A stretch of DNA of 64,000 nucleotides, from contig NC_135130.1 of NCBI RefSeq assembly GCF_050908995.1, positions 10,719,001-10,783,000 of the forward strand, in the 5' to 3' direction. Source of the DNA: Andrena cerasifolii. Its lineage: Eukaryota > Arthropoda > Insecta > Hymenoptera > Andrenidae. The translations under genes were made by a program, and so were the position numbers. Below, piece by piece: positions 51,423 to 62,700 of this stretch (the first letter of the stretch is position 1; each line of letters starts with the position of its first letter). The notes below the pieces were generated by a model. It had not been told where the DNA came from and did not search any database. It saw only the letters and a list, made by a program, of their open reading frames with translations.

Positions 51423-52279
51423 TTCGGACTGACAAGGGGAGGACACCATGTGGTAGACATCGATTTCGATAAGCCTTGGCGCGATGGATCTATGTCGAAA
51501 ATGAGTAAATAGGTGTCCGAGCGTTTCTGCCAATGGCCCTTAATAATAGAGATATAAAATAATTAAAAATTTCATAGTGGCCGTGGGGTTTTAGTGGGTA
51601 AAAATCCCACAACTACCCAGGCGCCTGCGGGAAATTCCCTTCTGGAGGCGCCAGGGTGCCTTTTCATGATATCTTAATGTTAAAAATAAAAATAATAATT
51701 TTTTATAAATTTTTTTTTACTTGGGGAAATCTTGAAAAGGCACCCCGACTCCTCCAGAGGGGAATCCCCACGGGCGCCAGGGTAGTTGTGGGATTTTTAC
51801 CCACTAAAACCCCACGGCCACTATGAAATTTTTAATAATTTACATGTAAATATCTCTATCATTAGTGTTGGAATGTGTACAACGATGGACTGTTTCCTGG
51901 AGTTGGAGTGTCAGGGACTTTGGGGACCCGGTGACTTGTGAGTTTTCCTTTCTTTCGTCGCAGGAGACCCGAAAGAGGGGAAAACGGTCTTCTCGACCCC
52001 TGTGCTTCTCAGTCCGAGAAAACCCTCCAAACGGTTAACTTGCATCGCGCTAAAGACTATTCTTTCCATTACTTTTAGTTTAAGTATTACGCAGTTCTTA
52101 TTATTATTATACTGACGATCGACTGTGTAACTTTTATTTTCTTAAATAAATAAACATTATATTCTAACAATTAGAAACGCTTGGGCACCTATTTACTTAT
52201 ATTCGACATAGATCCATCGTGCCAAGGCTCATCGAAATCGATGTCTACCGCACGGTGTCCTCCACTTGTGAGTCGAAAA
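51423..52279. mobile_element. element with terminal inverted repeats of about 110 bp (outer element)
   Basis: The arms at 51423-51538 and 52173-52279 are inverse complements with few mismatches. Matching blocks are GGAGGACACC, GGTAGACATCGATTTCGAT, AGCCTTGG, CGATGGATCTATGTCGA, GTAAATAGGTG and GCGTTTCT. The interior includes unique sequence (51867-52165) with an AATAAATAAA near its right side, and another foldback element inserted close to the left arm. No transposase frame is visible. Class unassigned. Confidence 0.75.
51544..51863. mobile_element. foldback MITE nested in the outer element
   Basis: The arms (about 51558-51670 and 51730-51842) are strongly complementary. They share AAATTTCATAGTGGCCGTGG, GTTTTAGTGGGTAAAAATCC and CACAACTACCC, then more diverged GGCGCC and GGTGCCTTTTCA blocks. 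A short AT-rich loop separates them. Outer AGAGATAT and ATATCTCT extend the symmetry. It lies entirely between the arms of the larger element, so it inserted later. Confidence 0.85.
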
Positions 52280-52776
52280 GTTATACCGAGCAATGAAAAG
52301 TTATCAATTTATCCGCTCCGTCGGTCACCCCTGGGCACGGCGCTTCCTTGCAAATGATATTACGACCGCGAAGGGTTAAGAAGCGAGCGTTCGCCAGCGT
52401 GGATCATGGAAGTGTCAACGAGACGCACAAAGACTCCGGGGCCCGAGAAAATTTACTGCCAATTACTTTTTGCCACTCGCGAACGCTAGGCTACGTTCAC
52501 CGGCGTCTACCTGGCGGACTGAAACCTGCTGAAGAAGTCTGGAGAGGGTAGCGAGGGGCGAGAAGCCAGAGAACGACAGAATTAGGGGGAACGTCATGCA
52601 GGGAGACGGCTAAATCAAACGGCGGACGGTCGAATTTTTTTTGAAAAAGAGAAACCCGCGATTAGGGTGATTAATAAGTGGAATATGTACATCGAACGAG
52701 TTATCGAGGGGACGTTGTAACTACAGCGGGTATCAAGATCCTGCGGGCAAGACGAGAAGAGGATCTGATAACGCGG
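52280..52776. other. upstream region of the candidate CAP exon
   Basis: Non-coding sequence with no clear TATA box at a consistent distance. An in-frame upstream ATG at 52678 would add 33 residues before the signal peptide, which makes it an unlikely start. Confidence 0.4.
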
Positions 52777-52874
52777 ATGGCATTTACGATAGTTTTATCG
52801 CTAATGCTGGGCTGTGTAAAAGCTGGAAACGCGTTTGGAGTTAACGATGCAAACTATTGTCGCCTGTGTTCGAT
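52777..52874 (+). CDS. candidate first coding exon of a secreted antigen-5/CAP-like protein
   Basis: From ATG 52777, in a good context (GCGG before it, G after), the frame encodes a classic signal peptide: MAFTIVLSLMLGCVKAGNA. A short mature segment ending NYCRLCS follows. A Y-C-x-L-C start directly after the signal peptide is typical of insect antigen-5/CAP-superfamily secreted proteins, whose next conserved element is a histidine and another cysteine. The frame meets a stop at 52876, but GTAAAC at 52875 is a plausible donor just before it, so the exon would end in phase 2. I did not find the later CAP exons in the window; they may lie beyond it, or this may be a relic or chance. CAP proteins are secreted and mostly of unknown function, and some are venom allergens. 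A foldback element begins about 160 bp into the putative intron. Confidence 0.42.
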
Positions 52875-53032
52875 GTAAACACTGATAAGCCTGCTCGTTT
52901 GATCGGGGGGCCGTAATTACGTGTTAATAATGGCTTCTGAAGATTGACACGCGCCTCGAGGAATAGCTTCGCTCTCTGTTACTATCGTCGCGTGTATCGA
53001 AGTGAAAAGCACCTCACGATTAAACGGATCAA
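52875..53032. other. start of putative intron
   Basis: Begins with the donor-like GTAAAC. No further coding sequence is visible. Confidence 0.35.
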
Positions 53033-53740
53033 GCAGTCAAATCCCTCGAACACATCAAGTACTTTTTGCGAATTAATTACAAGGAGATGAAAGCCAGCAG
53101 AGACTTTTCCTTCTACGCAAGGTTTCTTATTATCACGCGGAGTAAAAGAATATTTTTTCTTGCCTAGATATCTATTTTACAAATGGCGCTAGACGAGGTT
53201 GATTAGACAGTGTCTTAGAAAAAGTGTCTTTGGTTCTGCCACGATATTGAGCTTGAAAATAAAGATACAAGGGTTTCCTTGGAATATGTTTCTCCTAGAA
53301 CCCGTAATTTCAGTATGAACCTCGGAAAACAGAATTGGACCAAAATTATTAAAACGACGACTAGGAGAAGGCGCTTTGTACGGTAAATGTCGATTTTCAG
53401 GGTGCACAGATGACGGTTTTTTTTTTATCTCGAAAACTAGAGCTTTTACACTTTAATGCCGAGGTACACCTCGGAAAGGAATATACTTGGAAGATGCTGT
53501 AAAAATTTGAAGTCGATCCGAACCTCGGTTCTTTCACAATCAGGGAAACAACACAGACAAAACGCCTACGCATCAGACAACTGTGGCGCCGTCATATAAA
53601 TATATACAGTTCGCAAAAAAAAATTTGTTTACAGTTTATTGTATTAACAAACATTGCCCAACAGTACTAGCCACAATTAGTATTCATCTCCTTGTAATTA
53701 ATTCGCAAAAAAATACTTGATCTTCGTGCGATTTGACTGC
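53033..53740. mobile_element. foldback element with inverted ends of about 55-60 bp
   Basis: The ends GCAGTCAAATC and GATTTGACTGC are inverse complements. The similarity continues inward through ATCAAGTA and then TTTTTGCGAATTAATTACAA and GGAGATGAA, the last of which is identical on both sides. The interior is AT-rich and non-coding. I could not find a clear target duplication, so the exact ends and class are unresolved. Confidence 0.75.
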
Positions 53741-55177
53741 GCAGTCCCCGGTGACCCTGAAATCCCAAGATTTGCAGTAGTTGCTGCTAAAGAAATGATT
53801 AGTCACGCGTCCTTTGTTCTCGTTCATCGGACCCCAGGATTTGAGCCAGGTCCAGGTCTAGATCTCCCCTCGTCGGATGAATGAAGGAAGCAAAGCGAGC
53901 AGCGATTCTGAGATTGCGAGCGTTCGAACACTTTCACAAGCGACTCTGCGGATTCGAGGCACTAGAACCCGCTCGGTGTCTTGGCACACTACCAATGGGA
54001 AACGCAGAATCTCCGTGCATTAACATATCGCGCTGTATCGTCCAGTCGTAATCGACGCTGATGGATTTATCATCGCGCCAAGATCGATGATCCGCGCGTA
54101 CTCGCGGCTGTTCGCGTTTGCGTAACGCTCCAGGCGTGTCGCCGAGTTGCTCGACCCGAAAACGTTAATAAAATGCGGTCCAATTAGCCTGCGCGCGCGC
54201 GCGCGGACACACAAACGCAGCGACGACCTAACCGGTGATCCATAAGTTCGCATACCGATAGCAAAGAAACAAGCCAGCTTTAATTAAAATAAGATGTACA
54301 AAATGCGCGTCGGTCGCGTGCGTGGAATTCTGTTTATTCGGGGAACGAGTAAATTCGCAAGAATTGATTGAAAATTTCGCTCGGTGCCATTAGGTATTCG
54401 TTCTCGCCGGTGGCTCGCTCAGGATTTAATCTTGGGGACAGCTGAGTTGAACGGATAAAAATATTTTCAATGCAAATTCAATGAAACGCATTAGGTGGTT
54501 ATAAAAATTGATTTAAAGAATAAAATTCAGTTTTCTTTAATTGTTGCAAAGCCCCTTTTTTGGGGGTAGGTTGCCAGGGCCCCTTGTATTATTTAGCAAT
54601 AAGGAAATTTGTGATGCGATTAATTATTCGTGGACACGAGGTAATAGCTCCGTCGAACTGTTCTCGGCGAAGCCGAGCGGAGAAAGAAGCAGAAATTACT
54701 CACGGTTATGACTGATGGTATCGAAGTGGTTAACGCGAATATCCACGGTTAATTTGCGCGAGGAGCCGAATGGGGGACGTTTATGTAAAATTGAGGGCAA
54801 TTAGGTTTTTGCGGTGACCATTCCGAAGCGTACATTTGATTACGGTTCGACCATTCGTGTCAAGGATGGATAAACTTTAGCGGAGTGCACTTCGCTGGTT
54901 TAAAGGACGAATTACAGGGGAATAATGCGAGGACTGTGAGCGGAATATCTATACGAAAATGGATGGGTAACTGTGTGTTCTAAGCGATTTTGACGGCGCG
55001 AGTTTTGAGCGCGCTTTGTTTCATTACGGCTCGATAATTTGTGTCAAGGATGCGCAAAGTTTATACGCGAGTACGCTCACTTACCGAACACTCGCGAATC
55101 GAGTGACGAGAGAATTAGGAGCCGACGGACGGACGCAACGCTGCGCGCACCCTACTTTTCCACTCTCCTTTCTTTTT
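53741..55177. other. non-coding stretch with a diverged duplication
   Basis: No gene recognised. An alternating GC run lies at 54191-54205. Two similar segments at about 54832-54890 and 55018-55077 share ATTACGG(T/C)TCGA and (T/C)GTGTCAAGGATG, suggesting an old duplication with an offset of about 187 bp. Confidence 0.5.
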
Positions 55178-55655
55178 AACCGACTTGAAAAAGCAGGAGG
55201 TTATAAATTCGACCCGTGTGTATTTTTTTTATTTATTTTTTTTATGTTTGTCACCGCGTAACTCCTCAGCATATGGACCGATTTTGATAATCCTTTTTTT
55301 ATTCGAAAGACGGCGGTGGTGTCCCATCCTACGCTGCATCAATATTGGCCCAATATTTCCCCCAGTTCTTGTTAACAATAAAGACTATTGTCACCTAATT
55401 ATTATTGTGTTATGTACGTACACGCGTATCTCCTAAGCATGTTGCGTTAATATATGTAAAACTAAAAGAGACAAAAGATAAAAAAAATTAAAACCGACTC
55501 CAAAAAAAATAAAAATGCACTAAAGAGTAAAAGATAATTTAATCTACGACTCTCGTATTTTTTAAGTCGGCGTCTCATCATTTGCACTGTGTAAATCTGA
55601 CTTAGCAAATATTAGAGTCGTAGATTAAGTAAGGGATTAAATTATTTTTTACTAG
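55178..55655 (+). mobile_element. interspersed repeat family, copy B
   Basis: It starts ACCGACTTGAAAAAGCAGGAGG. From CTCAGCATATGGACCGATTT onward it aligns with the minus strand of copy A at 41339-41830. An internal inverted pair, TTAATCTACGACTCT with AGAGTCGTAGATTAA, lies near its right side. The opening resembles a motif seen very widely in insect genomes, but I cannot name the class from sequence alone. Confidence 0.7.
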
Positions 55656-55883
55656 CGTCCCCCGTGTCGGCTTCGCCCGAGATAGCGCGACTGCTTCGTG
55701 TTTATTAGAATTAACATCTTTTAAGGAAATTAAGTATTTTGAAGAAAAAAAGGTTAATTTCTTCGTAATATTTCGGAAAAAGTTAACATTCTCTCCTTTG
55801 GGAGATTTACTTTTTCTCCAGCGCGGCATATACCAGGCGCTTCTTCGTGCCATATTAATAACGCGTTTTTTAGACATGCTAGA

Positions 55884-56507
55884 TAGGGATTGCAAACCGG
55901 TAAATCGGTAAATCGGTTTGAAGCTTTTTTTTTAACTGATAACGTAGTAGATATCGACGGAATTATGCGGTACATATATGCGCTACTGTTTCTCGCGATC
56001 TACCGGCAAATATCGAGAAATACGTAATTTACCGGTAAATATCGAGAAATACGTAATTTACCGGAAAATATCGGGAAATACGTAATTTACCGATAAATAT
56101 CGAGAAATACGTAATTTACCGGTAAATATCGGGAAATACGTAATTTACCGGTAAATATCGAGAAATACGTAATTTACCGGTAAATATCGGGAAATACGTA
56201 ATTTACCGGTAAATATCGAGAAATACGTAATTTACCGGTAAATATCGGGAAATACGTAATTTACCGGTAAATATCGAGAAATACGCAATTTACCGGTAAA
56301 CATCGAGAAATACGTAATTTATCAAATTACCGGTAAAATTTATCAAATTAACGGTAAAATTTATCAAATTACCGGTAAAAATTTGGCAATTTACCGGTAA
56401 AAATTGGATGTATATCAATGTAGCGCATAATTCCGTCGACATCTACTACGTTATCAGTGAAAAGAAACTTCAAACCGATTTACCGATTTACCGGTTTGCA
56501 ATCCCTA
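55884..56507. mobile_element. non-autonomous hAT-type element
   Basis: The terminal inverted repeats are about 95 bp and start TAGGGATTGCAAACCGGTAA; the first 40 bp or so are identical at both ends. Flanking 8-bp duplications are ATGCTAGA (55876-55883) and ATGCTACA (56508-56515), with one mismatch. An 8-bp duplication and a TAGGG-type end are characteristic of hAT transposons. The interior is almost entirely a minisatellite, with no transposase. Confidence 0.85.
56000..56400. repeat. 29-bp minisatellite with a 58-bp higher-order pattern
   Basis: About eleven copies of CGTAATTTACCGGTAAATATCGAGAAATA at exact 29-bp spacing (56023, 56052 and so on). Over much of the array CGAGAAATA and CGGGAAATA variants alternate, giving a 58-bp dimer. 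The right end grades into three or four shorter units of about 22 bp (AAATTTATCAAATTACCGGTA). Each unit carries the palindrome TTACCGGTAA. Confidence 0.9.
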
Positions 56508-56836
56508 ATGCTACATAGCCTATGCCCGTCCTAGAGTATCCAGCAGTAACGTCTTAAAATTTGAGGAAGATCGGTTCAATAGGTCTTGAATATTGCGCGA
56601 ACATAAAAATCGGCTCTCTCTTTATATAATAGTATAGATTCAGATGACGAATAACGAGAACGCGAAGTTTGCGACCAAGCTATAATGAAATGTAAGGCGA
56701 CCGTGTTTTTGGAATCCGTGACTTTGATGTTTAGCATCGAGTGCCGTGTTTCGCACGGCTTGATAACTCGCCAACAAACTTGTTTAAACTGCATAGTTAT
56801 GTATGAAGTGGATTTACGACCGGGGGGAAGGGGCGC

Positions 56837-56850
56837 GGGGGGGGGGGGGG
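56837..56850. repeat. poly-G run (14 bp)
   Basis: Fourteen consecutive G residues preceded by GGGGGG and GGGG blocks within 20 bp. It could form a quadruplex and is prone to sequencing error. Confidence 0.85.
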
Positions 56851-57534
56851 TCGGGCTCGCGTGTTGCTTTTAGCCAGTGATCGATACGACTGCGCCGCAA
56901 TTGTTATTATTAATATATTATCGTTAAAACACGTTGCTATTATTATTATAGCGGCGCGCAAATGTTATCGCGTTGTTGTTTAAACACGAGCAGTTTTAAA
57001 GTTAAAATTTCCAAGCAATATCCCCGCGGCGGCTACAATTTAGATTACGATAATTTAACATTCCCGCTTCGCCGGGCAATTGAATATTATCAGAGCCATA
57101 AAATGACGAATCGCGCTCATTATCGAGGCCGGAAGTTAGAGGGCGTCGTTACCTATTAACTATCAATACGCGTGAGTAATGAAATTCCCATGATAAAACG
57201 CCGAATCCAGATATTTAATCGCATCAGCCCCGAAGCCGCTCGCCGCGTCCAAATATCCAGCCCGATACCGATCGAAGTGGAGATTTCATTAATTTCTCTG
57301 ATAACACGCCAGATAAGGGAAGGGACCTCGTCGCGCTGCGAAAAACCGGGCGTAATCGCGCGTTAGATTTTGTAACGTTATTCGCTGTTTATTCTATAAT
57401 GCATTCAAGAACGGCCGCAGATAAGCGACATCCGATTGTAATTCACGTAGATAAAGTATAATCAAGTTAACACGGCCGCGCACTTCTCCGTCCCGGCACA
57501 CGCGCATCCACGTACGTGTGTATTACCGGCGTCT

Positions 57535-57560
57535 CTTCTTCTCTCTCTCTCTCTCCCTCT
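57535..57560. repeat. (TC)n microsatellite
   Basis: A CT/TC run of about 25 bp with few interruptions. Confidence 0.8.
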
Positions 57561-58559
57561 TTGTAGCGAGACTCGTTTTCGAACTTTTTCGTTTTCAGCC
57601 AGATGAAAGAAGCAATGCACTTAATCGCGCGAACGCGTCTGTGTACTCGGGCGTACAGTCCGCTCTGAAACCGAGTGGCGCGCAGCTGCGGCGAAAAGTG
57701 CATTCGGGTTGCGCCGCGGTCGCACGCGCTCTCCCCTACGTGCCTTGTTTTTATCAATCAAGAGCTTTCGGGCCGAACTCTGCGCGCGTAATTTGTCAGC
57801 TGCTGCGGGGTCCGACTTGATATCGGTGCACGCGCCGCCACGCCGATTAGCCTCGGGGAGTATATTTAAAATAGGTCAGGTGCTAGTGTGCACCGCGATC
57901 GGGAACTGTTGAAAATACGTCGCGCTGATCAATAACGGTGAGAAAACAAATAAAACCGGCGCCTCGCGGCGCAGATAAATGGGACGACGATCCGCGACGC
58001 TGGATCGCAGGGTCCAACAAATTTATCGACGTTCGAAATGCGCTCGATTCGAGGGAGGTCGCGAGCACGGTGCAAGGGAATAATGTATCGTATTATGTTA
58101 TTCATGCTTTACTTTAGTTGCAGAATCTCGCCGAGCTGCCGCGGTGGTTGCCGGCAATTCCCCGCGCGCGATATTATTCCGCGCTCCTATTATTTCCTTC
58201 GTCAACTATTTTCGCCGCGGATTAATATTAATGATCCTTTCGCGGGCGAATAAATTGTTCGTCCGTCGCGGCGGGATGCGAGGGAATTAACAAGTAGCAT
58301 CGTTAACGAAAGTACGTGGCGAACGGTATTCGGTCGGAGGAGGCGCGCAATGTTAAGTAATAAAAACGACACGTGTAACGTAGAGGGATTTAACGAGAAG
58401 CTTCGGCCAAAGAGCGCTGCGATTACGAGTACGGAGTATAAAAGTCTTACGTTAGATGAGACCCGGGGATACACTGCTTATTTTATCACCCTCGCTCCAC
58501 CGGGCTATCGTCAATCGAGACGAAGGTACAGCTAAGTCAAACGATTCCTACGAAATCAA

Positions 58560-59720
58560 TGAATTCTATGTCGAGATATCCAATCACTCCATCGCGCAGG
58601 ATTTCGTATGTTAAGCGGGGTTACCTGCACTTCGTGTTCCTGATTTGTCGATATTTTTTGCTCCTTCAGAAATCAGAAATCAGATCATATTTCTTGAGAA
58701 TTCTTGTTATTGAACTTGATATGGAACTTATATTTTTGGAATAATGTTGATAATATTTATCAAAGCCACAAGAAAACTTTAACTAAACGATTATTCCTGT
58801 CTAAGTTATACAAAACTTGTGTAAATGAAAAAATAGATATTGAATGTAATTGGTAAATTTATTTATTTAATACAAAATTTGTGTAAAGCGAAACATTACT
58901 TTTTGGTTTTAAAATTTATTTTTAAATAGCACAATGCGTCTAACGTAACGTCAGCGAATCTATTTCTTTTTTTGTGGCAAAATCTGTTACTGAAATCTGT
59001 TAAATGAAAAATGTTATAGGGGATACGATTGTCTTATCTCCTCTTTTCTATATTTCTTCTTTAATAGCCACAAGAAACTCATTAGGTACTTAATTCAGTA
59101 TACAATTTTTCTAAATTTTTAAATAAAAATTTAAGAACACCTTCAGCAGTTAATAATATCGAATCTTCTGTACTGTGATTTTCTATTGGAATTCATATAG
59201 GTTCTAATGTTATTAATAAGATGTATTATAAATTGTAGGTGTGTTTATACGTTCGCGATTAACTAGTAATACATATATTCATTCACGAAAATAAATGAGA
59301 TTTATAATATTTTTCCTAGACTTAAGTTTCTCGAGAAATAAGAAATAAGCAATTATAAAATTCCTCGAGAAATTCTCGAGAAGGAACACTACCTGTACTT
59401 TATAAATTATACGTAAATGTAATCTATACTTTTGAGTAGCAATAATGTATGCGAAAATACTTTATTTAATTATTACGCAATATTATTCTTCGCAAATTCA
59501 CCTTCAACTCTTGATTTAATAAAGAACGATTTATTTATACACGTTAATATGAATATTGAGTGCAATAATGTCATTGGGTTATTTAAAAATGATAGCAAGT
59601 TGCTCTGTAATGATGAAAGCAATAAAAAATATGTTTGGAAAAAATAAAAACTAATATGATTAAAATGTACTTTTAGTTTTTTCGAGCCTACTTTTTTAAA
59701 TAGGTAAATTCACGCCGTGT
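58560..59720. other. AT-rich block, possible decayed insertion
   Basis: About 1.1 kb that is far more AT-rich and CpG-poor than its neighbours. Related pieces recur inside it: ACAAAACTTGTGTAAA and ACAAAATTTGTGTAAA, and two GCCACAAGAAA copies. A short CTCGAGAAATTCTCGAG palindrome lies near 59370. A 71-codon frame (59432-59647) shows no known family. The composition break suggests an old inserted element. Confidence 0.45.
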
Positions 59721-62700
59721 CCCTTTAAACCATTCAAACTTGCCTATGAGTGATTATTAGGCCGCACTATGGGCACTATTTATTCGACAATAAGCGCGGA
59801 ATAAGTTCTGCAGGCAAACAATTTGGAGAGCACTATATGAAATTATCTATTAGCGAGCGCCAGATTGTATATTCATCGCTATCCTTCCCTTTGTCGTCGT
59901 AATACTGTTACGGCGATATTCGTTGCACTGCCTGCTATGCTCTTGACCATAATCGTGATAACTGCACCCGCAAATGTTGGCGTTACGCGTTGCATCCGCG
60001 ATGCTCATCGCACGACGAAAGCTCATTAAAGCACCTAAGCGAAAACAAAACTTTGTCCCGCCTGAACTCACGAAAACGTCGATCGATAACCGAAGGAATA
60101 TTGCTTTCGGAGGGGATCGCGAATTTCTTACGTTTTCTTAAGCGATATTTTCTAATTTAATTTTCAATAAATACAAATTCTGTCATTAATGTTCCAGAAA
60201 AGTAATTATAGTTTAAATTCCCCGAATTAAATGAATTAAATGAATTAAATAAACCTTTAAAAGAATTTTAATAACCGAACGAAATGAAATGTAAAAAATA
60301 TTACGCAAGGAAGGGAGGGGAGGGAATAAAAAATCTTACGAATCATTATATTAGGGGAGGGAGGGTGAAGATATCGGCAAAATTACCCTCGCGTAATTTA
60401 AAGGCGGCCCCTAATGTGAATAAAATTTTTAGGAACCTTTAACTCGAGGAATACATTCGAATTAATGGAAATTAAAGTTACAATATTTACTTGTCGCTGC
60501 AAGTATTTTTACCGGCAAAGTTTTCCTCCTTACTTCTGTTTCGTTATGCGCATGATTCGTCGTTCGATATTCATTAGTTTGAAAAACCCCAAGCGCGTTG
60601 CATAAATGCATTTTAAGTAACCTTTTTACATTTCATCACTCGGCATTACAACACACAGACACACACATCGTATCACTTTTCTCTTTACTTTAACGTATCC
60701 TTCGAGATCAATAACACGACACGATTCAGCTAAACCTTTGTTCCTACATAAGCTATCATTGCGATAGTTCGAACGAGGTCAATTGCTCCGACGATTTCTT
60801 TCGATTATGCAAATAAATCGCCACGAATTCTTCCGCTAGGATAGAACGAATGCTGGACGCGCGTAATTCGTTGTTTCTTTTTCACCCAAGACGCTACGTG
60901 GCAAATATTTATTCCATTACTTGCGCGCGATAACAAGGCTATTAGTATTATATCGATAACGGGCTTCAGTGGCCGCTATCAGCACCGCAATTATTCTAAC
61001 AGTCACACAGCCGAGCCGTTCACATATTTTCTGCATTCTCGTCGGTGCACGCTCGGCCCCGTCTTCGTCGTTTTCTTTTTTTAAACAATGCGCAGCGCTG
61101 CAACATTGTCGGGCGCTCGATTAGCATTATTAATTACGTAAACGTAATTGCGCGCCCCGCGCTGTGTCGATTAACGCGACGCCACTAGGCACGCTCGATT
61201 CAATTCGATTTCCCTTTATTTAGGATAGCCTCGAACTTCCACGATATTAATTATCGATCTTCCTCGCTCTGCCTGGCGACTCCTCGGAATTAATTTGCTG
61301 AATTTAATAAGGAGCCCGATTAAAGCGGAAGAGGGAGGAGAAGCCGAACGCGTCCCGTTCGGAGACACTCGCTCTCGCGTGGAAACGATTGCGAACAGAG
61401 GCTCTCCCAGATGGGAGAGAAATAACAGAGACCTGACACAACACGTACCTAACACGCACGCGGGCCCGATTCTGTGTTGAATTGATTTCATAACTTTCCT
61501 ACTCGAAAACGCGGTCAGCCAGACTTTCCGACGCGACTGTACCCCCTCCCGACTAATTTTGCCGATTAGAATTTTAACATGACATACAGTCCGCGGTAAA
61601 AACCGCCTCGCGCTTTTCCATCGCGCGCGCGCGCCTCCTCCCGGCTGAATTTTCCAATTCTTGTAAGTTCAATCCAATTGCGGGACACCACTTTCTCCTG
61701 CGGCTTGCAAACTTTCCATCGCGAGTATAAACAACGAGAATCCGGTCAAATTTATTCCCTTAATATTGCATAGGTACCTGCACACCTCTTTCGCCCGAGG
61801 AGTTATCGTTATTACCATAGTCAACAGTGTCTCCTCTAAACACCGTTGCCCGTATCGCGTTGCATTCGACGTAACCGTTCCCCCCCCCCGCCCGCCCCCG
61901 TTCGCGGGGCGTTATCTTGATCGAACGAAAGCCTCTTATCGACTCTTTATTTCAATGGGTGCCCCGGCACACGCGATCAAACGGCTCTAAACGGACGCGT
62001 CGATCTAATGACTCGTCGGGGGGAAGGGGCTTGATGGGCGTATCGTTAAAAAATTTCACGTTCCCAGGATCCTCCCGCCCCGTCCTACCCCTCGCCGCGA
62101 AGCAATATCGCCGCGAAGCGTGTCCTATTGTTCGCGTCAAATCGAGACACTTGTTTCTCGAGATCCGCCCTCGCGGTGCAATTTACTCTGCGAAGTACGA
62201 GTGAGCTCCGCGAAGCTACAAAAGTAAATTCCATTAAGGCGCGCAGCAACGGGGTACTTTCCTTTAATGTCGTTAGCAGGGAAGAGCGGTAACGCGAGCA
62301 GCGGCGGTGGCGCTCGCGGGGGAGCTCTTCGAGGCAGTGCGTTAAGGAATTTAGACGAATATCAAAGGTATTCGGGGAGTTAATTTATTTGCGAGGTCCA
62401 CTTTCAAAGGAGCGCCCAGTATTCGCGAAAGCTACGCGCGGCTGTTGGCTTCTTTGTTTACCCCGCGAGTTGGAGTGAAATTATTTTAGCGCAAGTTACA
62501 AGGGGGGCTATCACCACCGCCGCAATCACCGCTATCACTATTGTCAGTGGGGCACCTGTCCCGGCACAGCTCGTTAAATTTGATTCAAGCTGTACAAGTG
62601 TGCGCGCGCGCGCATCCTGCGACGGGCGAGAGAGAGAGAGAGAGACATGTAAACACAGAGCGAAGTATGCGACCGCGTGTAACGAAATATCTTATGCACG

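Larger units (their letters stand above)
55656..56637 (+). mobile_element. degenerate retroelement-like copy, split by an insertion
   Basis: The left part opens ACTAGCGTCCCCCGTGTCGGCTTCGCCCGAG. The right part contains TAGCCTATG, AAATTTGAGGAAGATCGGTTCAATAG and ends TTTATATAATAGTATAGATT. Recalled from experience, this start and end resemble a short insect-wide repeat family attributed to non-LTR retroelement tails. The hAT-type element at 55884-56507 interrupts it, so the repeat was there first. Confidence 0.6.
56638..58559. other. non-coding stretch
   Basis: No gene recognised. It contains a 14-bp G run (56837-56850) inside a G-rich patch with quadruplex potential, and a TC microsatellite at about 57535-57560. 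Confidence 0.6.

Noticed and set aside
57560..57605. Acceptor-like pyrimidine tract plus TTTTCAG before an open frame
   Set aside because: The following frame has no homology and no donor that fits.
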